Assembly (NCBI GenBank): GCA_041228345.1
Contig: CP166131.1
Coordinates: forward strand, 1,054,001 to 1,118,000
Source of the DNA: Alphaproteobacteria bacterium LSUCC0396
GTDB taxonomy: Bacteria; Pseudomonadota; Alphaproteobacteria; Puniceispirillales; Puniceispirillaceae
Reading direction: 5' to 3'
Length of the DNA: 64,000 nucleotides
The translations under genes and the position numbers were made by a program. This document shows, in pieces, positions 1 to 7,270 of this stretch (position 1 is the first letter of the stretch; every line of letters starts with the position of its first letter). The notes under the pieces were generated by a model that searched no databases, was not told the DNA's origin, and saw nothing but the letters and a program-made list of their open reading frames with translations.

Positions 1-340
1 TTTCATGAACATGATCTCTCTTGATCCAAATTTCACCAAATTTCATGCCAACATATTCACGTGCAGCTTCATCATGATTGCCCGGAATGAAATATACCTT
101 CGTGCCATGTCTGGCTTTCCGTAAAATTTTCTGAACAACATCGTTATGCGCCTGTGGCCAATGCCATCGCCGCTTGAGTTGCCAGCCATCTACAATATCC
201 CCCACGAGATAAAGATATTCACTGCGTGTATGTTTTAAAAAATGCAATAGGAACTCGGCTTGCGCCCCTGGCGTTCCAAGATGAGTATCTGAAATCCAAA
301 TCGCTCTGTAGGTTAAAACTTGTTGACCGTTTTCATTCAT
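1..340 (-). CDS. PlcP/LpxH-like metallophosphoesterase (3' part outside the window)
   Basis: Only the N-terminal 113 residues are present; the gene runs off the left edge. The calcineurin-type metal motifs are intact: SDTHLG (D18, H20), GDIVDGW (D48, D51) and GNHDE (N88, H89, D90). The alphaproteobacterial members of this family are usually annotated UDP-2,3-diacylglucosamine diphosphatase, but they include PlcP, the phospholipase C that strips head groups from phospholipids during phosphate starvation. I favour a PlcP-like role because a Pho-box-like repeat lies 71-88 bases upstream and the divergent neighbour looks like an ornithine lipid synthase. A lipid A role (LpxH) cannot be excluded from the fragment. 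The ATG at 340 was chosen because the MNEN opening is typical of the family; a GTG near 404 is the next in-frame option. Confidence 0.8.
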   Translation of the reverse strand, partial: MNENGQQVLTYRAIWISDTHLGTPGAQAEFLLHFLKHTRSEYLYLVGDIVDGWQLKRRWHWPQAHNDVVQKILRKARHGTKVYFIPGNHDEAAREYVGMKFGEIWIKRDHVHE

Positions 341-410
341 TAGATCGGCCTGGCCCGTTAGAAGTCCACAATCTGGTAGCGATCTGGTATTACAATTTTG
401 ATACACTTAT

Positions 411-428
411 TTGACAAATGCGTGACAA
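411..428 (-). promoter_or_regulatory. Pho-box-like direct repeat upstream of the PlcP-like gene
   Basis: Read on the minus strand the 18 bases are TTGTCAC-GCAT-TTGTCAA: two 7-mers with a 4-base spacer (11-base period), the geometry of a PhoB box. Each 7-mer matches the CTGTCAT consensus at 5 of 7 positions. It points at the PlcP-like gene. On the plus strand the same bases include TTGACA, which could also be a -35 element, so the call is tentative. Confidence 0.45.
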
Positions 429-557
429 ATTTGTTCAACACGGCTCTGCACAGACATCTCCGCATTGCAAAATCAATACCTTCAGGTGGAACCAAAAAAC
501 TGGTCAATCACCAACTTTGTAATTGAACTTTACCTTTGTCATATTTTTGAAGCATTC

Positions 558-574
558 ATCCGTTAATGACGGAT
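558..574. promoter_or_regulatory. Perfect inverted repeat upstream of the OlsF-like gene
   Basis: ATCCGT-TAATG-ACGGAT has perfect 6-base arms and lies about 95 bases before the OlsF-like start codon. It could be an operator or a small leader hairpin. No protein can be assigned to it. Confidence 0.3.
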
Positions 575-669
575 TTGGTCTTAATTTTTTCACATTTGCT
601 AGAATTCTTTGACTGCATCACAGCGCAGCTAGCAATAACGAAAAGTGCGATTGTCCTGTGGGGGCGCAA

Positions 670-2421
670 ATGCTTGATAATTTCGATTATGTTGTCAAAA
701 AAATTGACACAGGGAAAATTCTGGAAAACCACGTTACTGGTTTCAAAAAATACCCCTCAATTCTTCGCACGATTGTGAAATACTTTTTGAGGGCTTTGGT
801 AAGAGAAAAAGCAATCAACGATTTTCTTGAGGCCCATAAATATACTCGGAATTTTGATTTTATCGATGCCGTCTTCAATAGAATAAAAATTGACTGTCAC
901 ATAAAGCAAAATGAAATCCAAAACATCCCTGCGCGAGGGCGAGTTTTAGTTGTAGCCAACCATCCCTTAGGCGGCATTGATGGGTTAACTCTTTTACGAG
1001 TAGTAGGTATGGTTCGGCGAGACGTAAGGATCGTGGCAAACAACATATTAATGTCAATTGATCCACTCGAAGGGTTGATGTTACCAGTAAACTCTTTCAG
1101 CGGTAACACAAGAAAAGCGGACATTGATCGAATCACGCAAGCACTTGAGAATGATGAGGCTGTAATCATCTTCCCGTCGGGGGAGGTGTCTCGTGCAGGA
1201 GCCAAAGGTATTCGCGATCGAAGCTGGTTACCTGGTTTTCTCAAGATTGCTGAAAAAACTTCAGCCCCAATATTACCGATATTTGTTAAAGGAAGAAACT
1301 CTGCTCTTTTCTATTTAACATCCAGAGTCAGCCAAGTAGCGTCTATGCTTCTACTTCCGAGAGAGATGCTAAATTACAAAGGAAAGATTGAACTTATTAT
1401 CGGGCAATCGATCGAGGCAGAAACACTTTTCAAACTACCACTTCAGCGTAAGCAAATTGCACAATTAGTTAGCAAACATTTGCGGAGTCTTGGGAGCAAA
1501 AAAGCTCCAGTTTTTGAGACAAAAAAGAGTATAATCCATCCTGTTGAAAGACAAAGTTTGCGCAATGCTCTTCAAAAAGCTGAGCAGCTCGGCGAAACTG
1601 CTGATGGGAAAAAAATACTCCTTGCCGAGTATGATGAACGTTCACCAATAATGGATGAAATTGGGCGGCTACGTGAAATGACATTTCGCGCAGTTGGAGA
1701 AGGCACGGGAAAACAAAAAGATCTCGACCATTACGACCGGTATTATCGACACCTAATTCTTTGGGATGACGCTTCTCTTGAGATAGCTGGCGCTTATAGA
1801 TTAGGAGAGGTGTGGCGTTGGTCAGATCAATCCCCTGATCACCTCTACTCAAGCAGTCTTTTTGAATATAAACCCAACATGAAGGCGCTACTCAATGAAG
1901 GGTTAGAGCTTGGCCGTAGTTTTGTTCAACCACAATATTGGGGCCTTAGAAGCCTTGATTATCTGTGGCAGGGCATTGGTGCATATTTACACTCAAACCA
2001 AGAGGTTAGATACTTATTTGGCCCTGTTTCACTATCAAGCAGTCTTCCAAAAAGTGCTCGCGATTTGCTTATTCATTTCTACAAAACCAACTATCCTGAC
2101 CAAGATGCACTCGTAAAAGCGCGGATCCCTTATGTGGTTGAGAAGTCTGTTGAGGAAACTCTTAAAGCTGATTTTCCAGGGCATGACCTTAGACTTGAAC
2201 AAGACCAATTAAAAGAGCGCCTGGAATATGTTGGTGTAAAAATCCCCACGCTGTTCAAACAATACTCTGAATTGTGCCAGCCAGGTGGTGTCAAATTTTG
2301 TGGGTTTAGTATTGATCCGGGATTTAATCACTGTGTTGATGGTTTTATTGTAGTTGACCTTGAAAAGGTTAAAGAGAAAAAGCGAGCTCGATATATTCGC
2401 AACCATAAAGATGAAAATTGA
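670..2421 (+). CDS. Bifunctional acyltransferase with OlsF architecture (PlsC-like plus GNAT-like domains)
   Basis: This protein of 583 residues has two acyltransferase modules. The N-terminal half is PlsC-like, with an NHPLGGID motif (H98, D104) and FPSGE (168-172). The C-terminal half, from about residue 310, resembles the OlsB/hemolysin GNAT-type N-acyltransferase. This order matches OlsF, which makes ornithine lipid alone: the C-terminal domain N-acylates ornithine and the N-terminal domain O-acylates the lyso-lipid. Such phosphorus-free lipids often replace phospholipids when phosphate is short, which fits the divergent PlcP-like gene and the polyphosphate genes downstream. The open frame starts at a GTG at 658, but the ATG at 670 is better because a G-rich stretch at 660-664 lies just before it. 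The exact substrate is inferred; a related aminolipid is possible. Confidence 0.75.
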   Translation: MLDNFDYVVKKIDTGKILENHVTGFKKYPSILRTIVKYFLRALVREKAINDFLEAHKYTRNFDFIDAVFNRIKIDCHIKQNEIQNIPARGRVLVVANHPLGGIDGLTLLRVVGMVRRDVRIVANNILMSIDPLEGLMLPVNSFSGNTRKADIDRITQALENDEAVIIFPSGEVSRAGAKGIRDRSWLPGFLKIAEKTSAPILPIFVKGRNSALFYLTSRVSQVASMLLLPREMLNYKGKIELIIGQSIEAETLFKLPLQRKQIAQLVSKHLRSLGSKKAPVFETKKSIIHPVERQSLRNALQKAEQLGETADGKKILLAEYDERSPIMDEIGRLREMTFRAVGEGTGKQKDLDHYDRYYRHLILWDDASLEIAGAYRLGEVWRWSDQSPDHLYSSSLFEYKPNMKALLNEGLELGRSFVQPQYWGLRSLDYLWQGIGAYLHSNQEVRYLFGPVSLSSSLPKSARDLLIHFYKTNYPDQDALVKARIPYVVEKSVEETLKADFPGHDLRLEQDQLKERLEYVGVKIPTLFKQYSELCQPGGVKFCGFSIDPGFNHCVDGFIVVDLEKVKEKKRARYIRNHKDEN

Positions 2422-2600
2422 TTAATTGTAGAAAACTAGCCTTTGTCATCGGGACATTGTTTTACTTCTATTTTGCAGAGACGCCACCACACAGTGTCTT
2501 TCATTGACTTTTTCCAAGATATTTATTGCACAAAAAGTCAGCCATCCCTCCATCACGAAGAAAATTGGACCCAGCTGGGCTTACACAGAAACGGGAAATC

Positions 2601-2831
2601 ATGATTTCGAAAGTTAACACTTTTTTTGACAGAGCCACCTCTAAAGAGTGGCGTTTAATAACTGTGGGTAAAGATGTGGAGGGAGCCCAGCATGAACTTG
2701 AGTCATTAGACACAGGGGAGCGCGTTATTTTAAACTCATATGAGATAGAGAGGCGCTTTGTGTGCGAAGATTTTTTTGGACCAAAAAATATCAAGCAACT
2801 ACTATTCAGTTCATTCAAAGGTTTTTTTTGA
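2601..2831 (+). CDS. Small hypothetical protein
   Basis: This open frame of 76 codons begins at an ATG preceded by ACGGGAAATC, a weak ribosome site; a TTG start at 2526 would give 101 residues. The product is soluble and of mixed charge, ending in Lys-Gly-Phe-Phe. I recognise no family. An overlapping minus-strand frame (2501-2818) is also open, so coding is not certain. The plus strand is favoured because its product looks more protein-like and follows the OlsF-like gene in the same direction. Confidence 0.4.
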   Translation: MISKVNTFFDRATSKEWRLITVGKDVEGAQHELESLDTGERVILNSYEIERRFVCEDFFGPKNIKQLLFSSFKGFF

Positions 2832-3153
2832 CGGTAAACAGAAATTCAAACTGAGGCAATCATACAGCTGCAGACCATAAAGCACATATTATTAGTCATA
2901 TTTATCGCCCAGCTTTACTCAAATGGAGTGAAGTCCCATAGCCTGCATACGCGACTTTAAGCCATTAAGATCCCCGTGCTGTTCCTCCAGTTCAAACCAA
3001 ATATTCCATTGAGCCACCAATTTATGCAATTGTTGAGATTAACCCAAAAAACACCGGGATAAATTTTAACTGTTTTTTAAACTAAGAGCCTATCGAAGTA
3101 TAGAAAACTGTGACAATTTAAAATAATCAAACAGCCTTTTATCGAGAAAAATC
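2832..3153. other. Intergenic region before ppk2, with a possible coding remnant on the minus strand
   Basis: This spacer of 322 bases is A+T-rich and should hold the ppk2 promoter. On the minus strand, 3038 down to 2919 is an open stretch of about 40 codons ending in a TGA. It translates to plausible protein sequence (including NIWFELEEQHGD) but has no ATG and is preceded by an in-frame stop. It may be the decayed 3' end of a lost gene or chance. Confidence 0.4.
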
Positions 3154-4065
3154 ATGCCCAAAAAACACACTGGCGATAAGCTTTTTGACAACCTCATTGA
3201 CGAAATGCTTGACGATACTTTAGAGCTCGACGCTGAGATTTTTGATTTGCCCAAAGAGTTGCGCGCAGAATTTGAAGCTCGACGGAAACAAACGTTAAGC
3301 AACAAAACATACTACAGAAACCTTTTGTCCTTGCAGGCTGAAATGATCAAACTTCAGGATTGGGTGATCAATACAAAAGCCAAAATTCTAATTATCTGTG
3401 AAGGGCGGGATAGCGCCGGCAAAGGTGGCGTAATCAAACGCATTACGCATCGCATGGACCCACGTGTGGCGAGAGTTGTTGCGCTCCCCAAGCCCAACGA
3501 ACGCGAGGCTTCTCAATGGTATTTTCAACGTTATATGCCCCATCTACCGGCCGGTGGCGAGATGGTGCTATTTGATCGCTCTTGGTATAACCGAGCCGGT
3601 GTAGAGCGGGTAATGGGCTTTGCCTCAAAGAGCCAAGTCGAGCAGTTTTTTCAAGATGTGAAAGAGTTAGAGAAAATGCTGGTCAGGTCAGGAATTATTT
3701 TGTTGAAATATTGGTTTTCTATCACAGATGAAGAGCAACAGTTCCGATTTCAAATGCGTATACATGACCCAATGAAACAATGGAAATTATCACCGATGGA
3801 CCTCGAAAGTCGGATTAGATGGGAACAATATACTAAGGCAAAAGAAGAAATGTTCGATCGCACTTCGACCGATACCGCACCTTGGTTTATTGTTGAGGGC
3901 AATGATAAAAGGCGGGAAAGGTTGAATTGTATGGCACATATCCTTTCACAAATACCGTATCATGAGGTACCACATACAAAAGTTAGCCTGCCTGAGCGCA
4001 AATTTAACCCAGATTATGAGCGGCGTACATTGCCCGACTCTCTCTATGTTCCCAAGATTTATTAA
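3154..4065 (+). CDS. ppk2: Polyphosphate kinase 2 (PPK2 family)
   Basis: PPK2 transfers phosphate between polyphosphate and nucleoside di- or monophosphates. The 303 residues carry a Walker A-like GRDSAGKG (84-91), a Walker B-like region ending in D141 (VLFDRSWYNR) and the following lid segment with conserved Arg and Glu (RAGVERVMGF, 147-156). Length and the acidic N-terminal extension fit a single-domain class I enzyme, so it should make nucleoside triphosphates from diphosphates and polyphosphate, or the reverse. It ends base-to-base against the convergent CYTH-CHAD gene, with both TAA stops in one A+T-rich stretch and no clear terminator. It lies near CYTH-CHAD, Nudix and PPX genes, all tied to polyphosphate. 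Confidence 0.93.
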   Translation: MPKKHTGDKLFDNLIDEMLDDTLELDAEIFDLPKELRAEFEARRKQTLSNKTYYRNLLSLQAEMIKLQDWVINTKAKILIICEGRDSAGKGGVIKRITHRMDPRVARVVALPKPNEREASQWYFQRYMPHLPAGGEMVLFDRSWYNRAGVERVMGFASKSQVEQFFQDVKELEKMLVRSGIILLKYWFSITDEEQQFRFQMRIHDPMKQWKLSPMDLESRIRWEQYTKAKEEMFDRTSTDTAPWFIVEGNDKRRERLNCMAHILSQIPYHEVPHTKVSLPERKFNPDYERRTLPDSLYVPKIY

Positions 4066-5556
4066 TTAATTAGATCTTTGGATTTGCCTAATAATAGCTC
4101 TGACGCGTTTGAACTTTGGCTTGGCTAAGTCATATAATTTATCCATCTCACCAGAGACTATATCGCGTAGTTTGCCATTGACGTTCGTTGGAATTTCTGA
4201 CGGCGTCGCTGTAGACAGTAATTCTAAAGACTTAGAAAGATCGTTGAAATTGCCAAGCAAGCCCTGCAAAGATTTAACCTCCTTGATTAGTCGAACTTCC
4301 TTGACGTCCCTGCCTTGCTGAAAAACTTCCAGCATATACCTCAATTTTTTTGTCCTAATGCGCAGGTCATGGATATTTTTAGAAAAGCTGCGCGCAGGAA
4401 TACGCGAGAGACATTCAAAATTTCTAAGGTCGGCTTTTAATCTTTTATTACGTGCCTTAACCTCATTTTTTGTATCACTTTGAAGGTTTTCAATCCAAAA
4501 AAACAGGTGGGACAACAGCCTGTTATACCGATGGCTATTGTTTATAAACATCGCATCTTTAAGATGGTGATGTGTCTGTATGTCAACATAGCGGTCGAGT
4601 TTCGCAAAATCTCTTTTTAACTTAGGCTGAATAATTGGCAAAGATTCATGCTTCAGAACTTGCCAGTCCCTCGCAGCTCCAAGTTTTGTTTGCGCCCATT
4701 TCAATTCAGCATTAATTCCCTTCCGCTCTAAAAAGTTGAGACAATCTTTATGCCCTCTAAGGAGGGCACGAATACGGCGGATTGCAACTCTTGTTTGATG
4801 GATACTCTCCAACCGGTTATGCACTTGCTCAGGATTGTTTTTTAGTAACTGGAAAAACGCTATTGACAATAACTCCTTAAGACCAGTCTCAGCACTAACT
4901 TCTTCGGAGAGCTTTTCCCACTTAACTGGTCGGAATGCATACCTTTGGGAGGCCAAAGCATATCCATAATCGGCCTTCGAATATCCGTTTAACTTTATAT
5001 TTACGGCTTTATTCAGTTCAAAGCCAAATTGCAGAAGGTTCTCAATGTCCCCATCGATAAGCTCTATCTCGATTTCGTTAAAAGTGCGGCTCCCAACCTT
5101 TCGCCGACAGCTTGCTATTACTCCTTGATCTAGGGCAATATTCAATCGACAGCCATACCACTTAATATCAATACTCCGACGTTTCACTTTTGTCTCAAAA
5201 ACGGGGTGTAAATGCTCCTGTTGAAGCGAGCGAAGTCCATATAGACGTGTCTCTTTCTGGACGAGTGATGTGTCAGGGGACATTTTCTTAACTGATGCTG
5301 TTTTTTCATCCCGAATAAACAATGCTTGCCTATTCTGGCCTCTTGGTTTCAATGTTTGAGTAAATTGTCCCGCTGTGTCACGCACACGGAGCTCTAAACC
5401 TGCATTGCGCAACAGGTATCTCGGCGTATCAAAATAAACTGTGTGCGATATTTTGACCTGATCGCTCAAAATTTTACTACCGAGTTTTCGAAGAACCAGA
5501 ATAATTCGTTCTAGATCATCAGTGGCTATGTTGTATTTTAACTCAATCTCAAGCAT
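4066..5556 (-). CDS. CYTH and CHAD domain protein
   Basis: The N-terminal CYTH (triphosphate tunnel) domain opens with the ExExK signature (E3, E5, K7) and spans roughly residues 1-205. The CHAD domain, a helical, His/Arg/Lys-rich polyphosphate-binding fold, fills about 215-490; a conserved His-Gln-Thr-Arg stretch leads into a basic helix there. CYTH domains hydrolyse inorganic triphosphate or related substrates, and CHAD domains bind polyphosphate and can direct proteins to polyphosphate granules. The ATG at 5556 gives 496 residues and overlaps the upstream XRE gene by 8 bases (ATGCTTGA), implying translational coupling; a longer frame starting at 5589 would put extra residues before the CYTH signature and is unlikely. 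Confidence 0.9.
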   Translation of the reverse strand: MLEIELKYNIATDDLERIILVLRKLGSKILSDQVKISHTVYFDTPRYLLRNAGLELRVRDTAGQFTQTLKPRGQNRQALFIRDEKTASVKKMSPDTSLVQKETRLYGLRSLQQEHLHPVFETKVKRRSIDIKWYGCRLNIALDQGVIASCRRKVGSRTFNEIEIELIDGDIENLLQFGFELNKAVNIKLNGYSKADYGYALASQRYAFRPVKWEKLSEEVSAETGLKELLSIAFFQLLKNNPEQVHNRLESIHQTRVAIRRIRALLRGHKDCLNFLERKGINAELKWAQTKLGAARDWQVLKHESLPIIQPKLKRDFAKLDRYVDIQTHHHLKDAMFINNSHRYNRLLSHLFFWIENLQSDTKNEVKARNKRLKADLRNFECLSRIPARSFSKNIHDLRIRTKKLRYMLEVFQQGRDVKEVRLIKEVKSLQGLLGNFNDLSKSLELLSTATPSEIPTNVNGKLRDIVSGEMDKLYDLAKPKFKRVRAIIRQIQRSN

Positions 5557-5821
5557 TAGTTTCTTCAAGTTGAATTTTAAAAAAGTCACTATCTTTCATG
5601 ACTGGCTGCCCTTTTGGTTGTGTAAAATCCACACATTCAATGCCACACGATATTGCAAAACAGGCCAGTGACACCGCCTTTGGAATTTCTAATGGCTTTC
5701 CCTTCCGTTCGCCTTTTTCATAATATTGTACGGTGCGTAACTTTAGCCCAAGTTTGCGAGCTGCTTTCGTCTGACTGAAACCATGCGCTTTGCGCCACCT
5801 CTTGAACTCTTTAGATTTCAT
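5549..5821 (-). CDS. XRE-family helix-turn-helix regulator coupled to CYTH-CHAD
   Basis: This protein of 90 residues is mostly one Cro/CI-type HTH (about residues 8-42, with GFSQTKAARKLGLKLRTVQ as helices 2-3) and a short C-terminal tail. It has no recognisable effector domain. Its stop overlaps the CYTH-CHAD start, so the two are almost certainly one transcription unit. It is divergent from the Nudix gene with an 81-base gap that contains a dyad at 5846-5860, so it may control itself and the Nudix gene. Its signal is unknown. Confidence 0.85.
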   Translation of the reverse strand: MKSKEFKRWRKAHGFSQTKAARKLGLKLRTVQYYEKGERKGKPLEIPKAVSLACFAISCGIECVDFTQPKGQPVMKDSDFFKIQLEETNA

Positions 5822-5845
5822 TACAAAACCAACCTAATAGAAATT

Positions 5846-5860
5846 ATGCAATAGTTGCGT
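5846..5860. promoter_or_regulatory. Candidate XRE operator between the XRE and Nudix genes
   Basis: ATGCAA-TAG-TTGCGT is a 6-3-6 inverted repeat with one mismatch, 24 bases upstream of the XRE start. A further TTGCAT half-site lies at 5877-5882, closer to the Nudix start. Small XRE proteins commonly bind such dyads in their own promoter. Confidence 0.35.
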
Positions 5861-5902
5861 ATTTAATATGTACATTTTGCATATTTGTGTTAACCTTTCA
5901 AT

Positions 5903-6385
5903 ATGAAAGTTGGAGCAATTGCCTATATAAATAACGCCAATGGCGTCGAATTGTGCTTTGTGAGTAGCCGTCGACACAAAGGCATAATTACTTTGCCTAA
6001 AGGGATAGTAAAACCAAATGAACAGCTGACCAAAGCTGCGACTCGTGAGCTCTTTGAGGAGGCTGGGGTAACAGGCAAAGTGAAGAGGAAATCGTACCCG
6101 TTGTTCTTCACGTCGAACAAAGTAGGGATCGAAGATATTTTGTATTTCTTTGTAAAAATCACCGCTGTTCAGGAAAATTGGCCCGAAGCTAACCATAGAA
6201 ACCGGGTTTTTCTTACTGTAAATGAGGCATCAAGCAGGGCAACCAGCCAAGGCACAAGAGAAGTCCTTAATTGTTTGATGCGCGAACATACAGAAGCAGT
6301 TAAAGGCCCATTAAGCAACACATTCAACATCCCAATTTCACAGTGGGTCCTGTGGCTTGAAAAATTTCGCCTGCTTAAAAATTAA
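5903..6385 (+). CDS. Nudix hydrolase, diphosphoinositol-polyphosphate/diadenosine-polyphosphate type
   Basis: The 160 residues contain a full Nudix box at 34-56: G34, E40, R48, E49, E52, E53, G55 in the GX5EX7REUXEEXGU pattern. The sequence around it (LPKGIVKPNE before the box) resembles the DIPP/Nudt3-like branch, which cleaves diadenosine and diphosphoinositol polyphosphates and, in some members, inorganic polyphosphate. Bacteria generally lack inositol pyrophosphates, so a polyphosphate or dinucleotide substrate is more likely. No good Shine-Dalgarno precedes the ATG. It is divergent from the XRE/CYTH-CHAD operon and faces the ppx gene. Confidence 0.85.
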   Translation: MKVGAIAYINNANGVELCFVSSRRHKGIITLPKGIVKPNEQLTKAATRELFEEAGVTGKVKRKSYPLFFTSNKVGIEDILYFFVKITAVQENWPEANHRNRVFLTVNEASSRATSQGTREVLNCLMREHTEAVKGPLSNTFNIPISQWVLWLEKFRLLKN

Positions 6386-7270
6386 GAATAATTAGAATCA
6401 GGCAAGCAACAGTCGTTAGTGAGGCAACATGTCCAGACCGATAACAAGTAACAGCTAATTGTAACACTGCTACATTGTACTCTTAAAAACGGTCTAGAGA
6501 ATACTGACGAGCAAAAACACAAATCATTACATAATCATTTAAAACAGGTTTCTAAACCAATGGTCCATGGACTATTTTCCAGCCAGAATTTCCTATTGGG
6601 ATTTTTTTGGTTGAGCGTTGTTTGTGGCGGTCGCGCAGTGATTTCGCACTTCCATTTCTTTTTGTTGGCTGATTTATATTCGTCAACCTAAGAGCCTCAG
6701 AATGTTTCTCAAAGTTTATCGAGAGCAAATCAACAGCCTCTGGCGTCAGAAGGTGAATTTCGCTTTTAACGCGCCTTCTCTCTTTCTTTGCCTTTTTGTG
6801 CTTAGACATGCCAGATTTTCTGTGATGCCATTTTCTCGATTTATTGGGAACTCTATCAGGAACACAATTCAAATTGCTATGCATGCCGGCACCAATTCTA
6901 ACTCTGTTTAGGTTAGAGTTACATCGCCATGTTGCATTTTTATAACAAACCTCTGCTTTTGTGACTTCTTATAGATAACACTACTAGCGATTCTGCAAGG
7001 AGCATTGCCTGAAAACAGATTTTGATGTTGGAATTCAAATTTTTTACACAACCTATGATAATTAACGAAGCCACAGCAAAAATTAGCAGTAAAATAATTG
7101 GGGCTTCTTAATACTATAGGTTTTTAGGCCTTAATTTAGACGCGTCTTGGCGTTCACTGATCAAATTTACAAACCAAAAGCGCCCCGTCCTCTTGTGTGA
7201 GGAATTATCATAGAGTGACCGCATGGCTTGGCACTCACAATCAAGACCTTGTGAAAAGTTATCAGAGAAT
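6386..7270. other. A+T-rich spacer between the Nudix and ppx genes
   Basis: Apart from one doubtful small minus-strand frame (6552-6809), I see nothing that looks coding in this stretch. A frame at 7114-7314 overlaps the ppx 3' end and has no supporting feature. No clear terminator hairpin was found for either convergent neighbour. Confidence 0.4.
6552..6809 (-). CDS. Very basic small hypothetical protein (doubtful)
   Basis: From the internal ATG at 6809 this frame encodes 85 residues starting MSKHKKAKKERRR; an ATG at 6884 would give 110. The product is rich in Lys and Arg, especially at both ends, with a more neutral middle (about residues 20-45). I recognise no family. If real it could bind nucleic acid or polyanions such as polyphosphate, but that is a guess from charge alone. 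A+T-rich DNA gives Lys-rich frames by chance, so confidence is low. Confidence 0.3.
   Translation of the reverse strand: MSKHKKAKKERRRVKSEIHLLTPEAVDLLSINFEKHSEALRLTNINQPTKRNGSAKSLRDRHKQRSTKKIPIGNSGWKIVHGPLV

Larger units (their letters stand above)
341..669. other. Divergent intergenic region between the phosphoesterase and acyltransferase genes
   Basis: This A+T-rich spacer of 329 bases has no convincing gene. It should hold the promoters of both flanking genes. Within it I see a Pho-box-like repeat (411-428), an imperfect dyad at 423-437, and a perfect 6-5-6 inverted repeat at 558-574. Confidence 0.6.

Noticed and set aside
423-437. LexA- or CRP-like palindrome TGACAAATTTGTTCA
   Set aside because: The dyad is imperfect and overlaps the better-supported Pho-box-like repeat; it matches no regulator consensus I can name.
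2501-2818. Minus-strand open frame of 105 codons
   Set aside because: Overlaps the plus-strand small frame; Ser-rich product and no ribosome site. Neither is certain, the plus strand is preferred.
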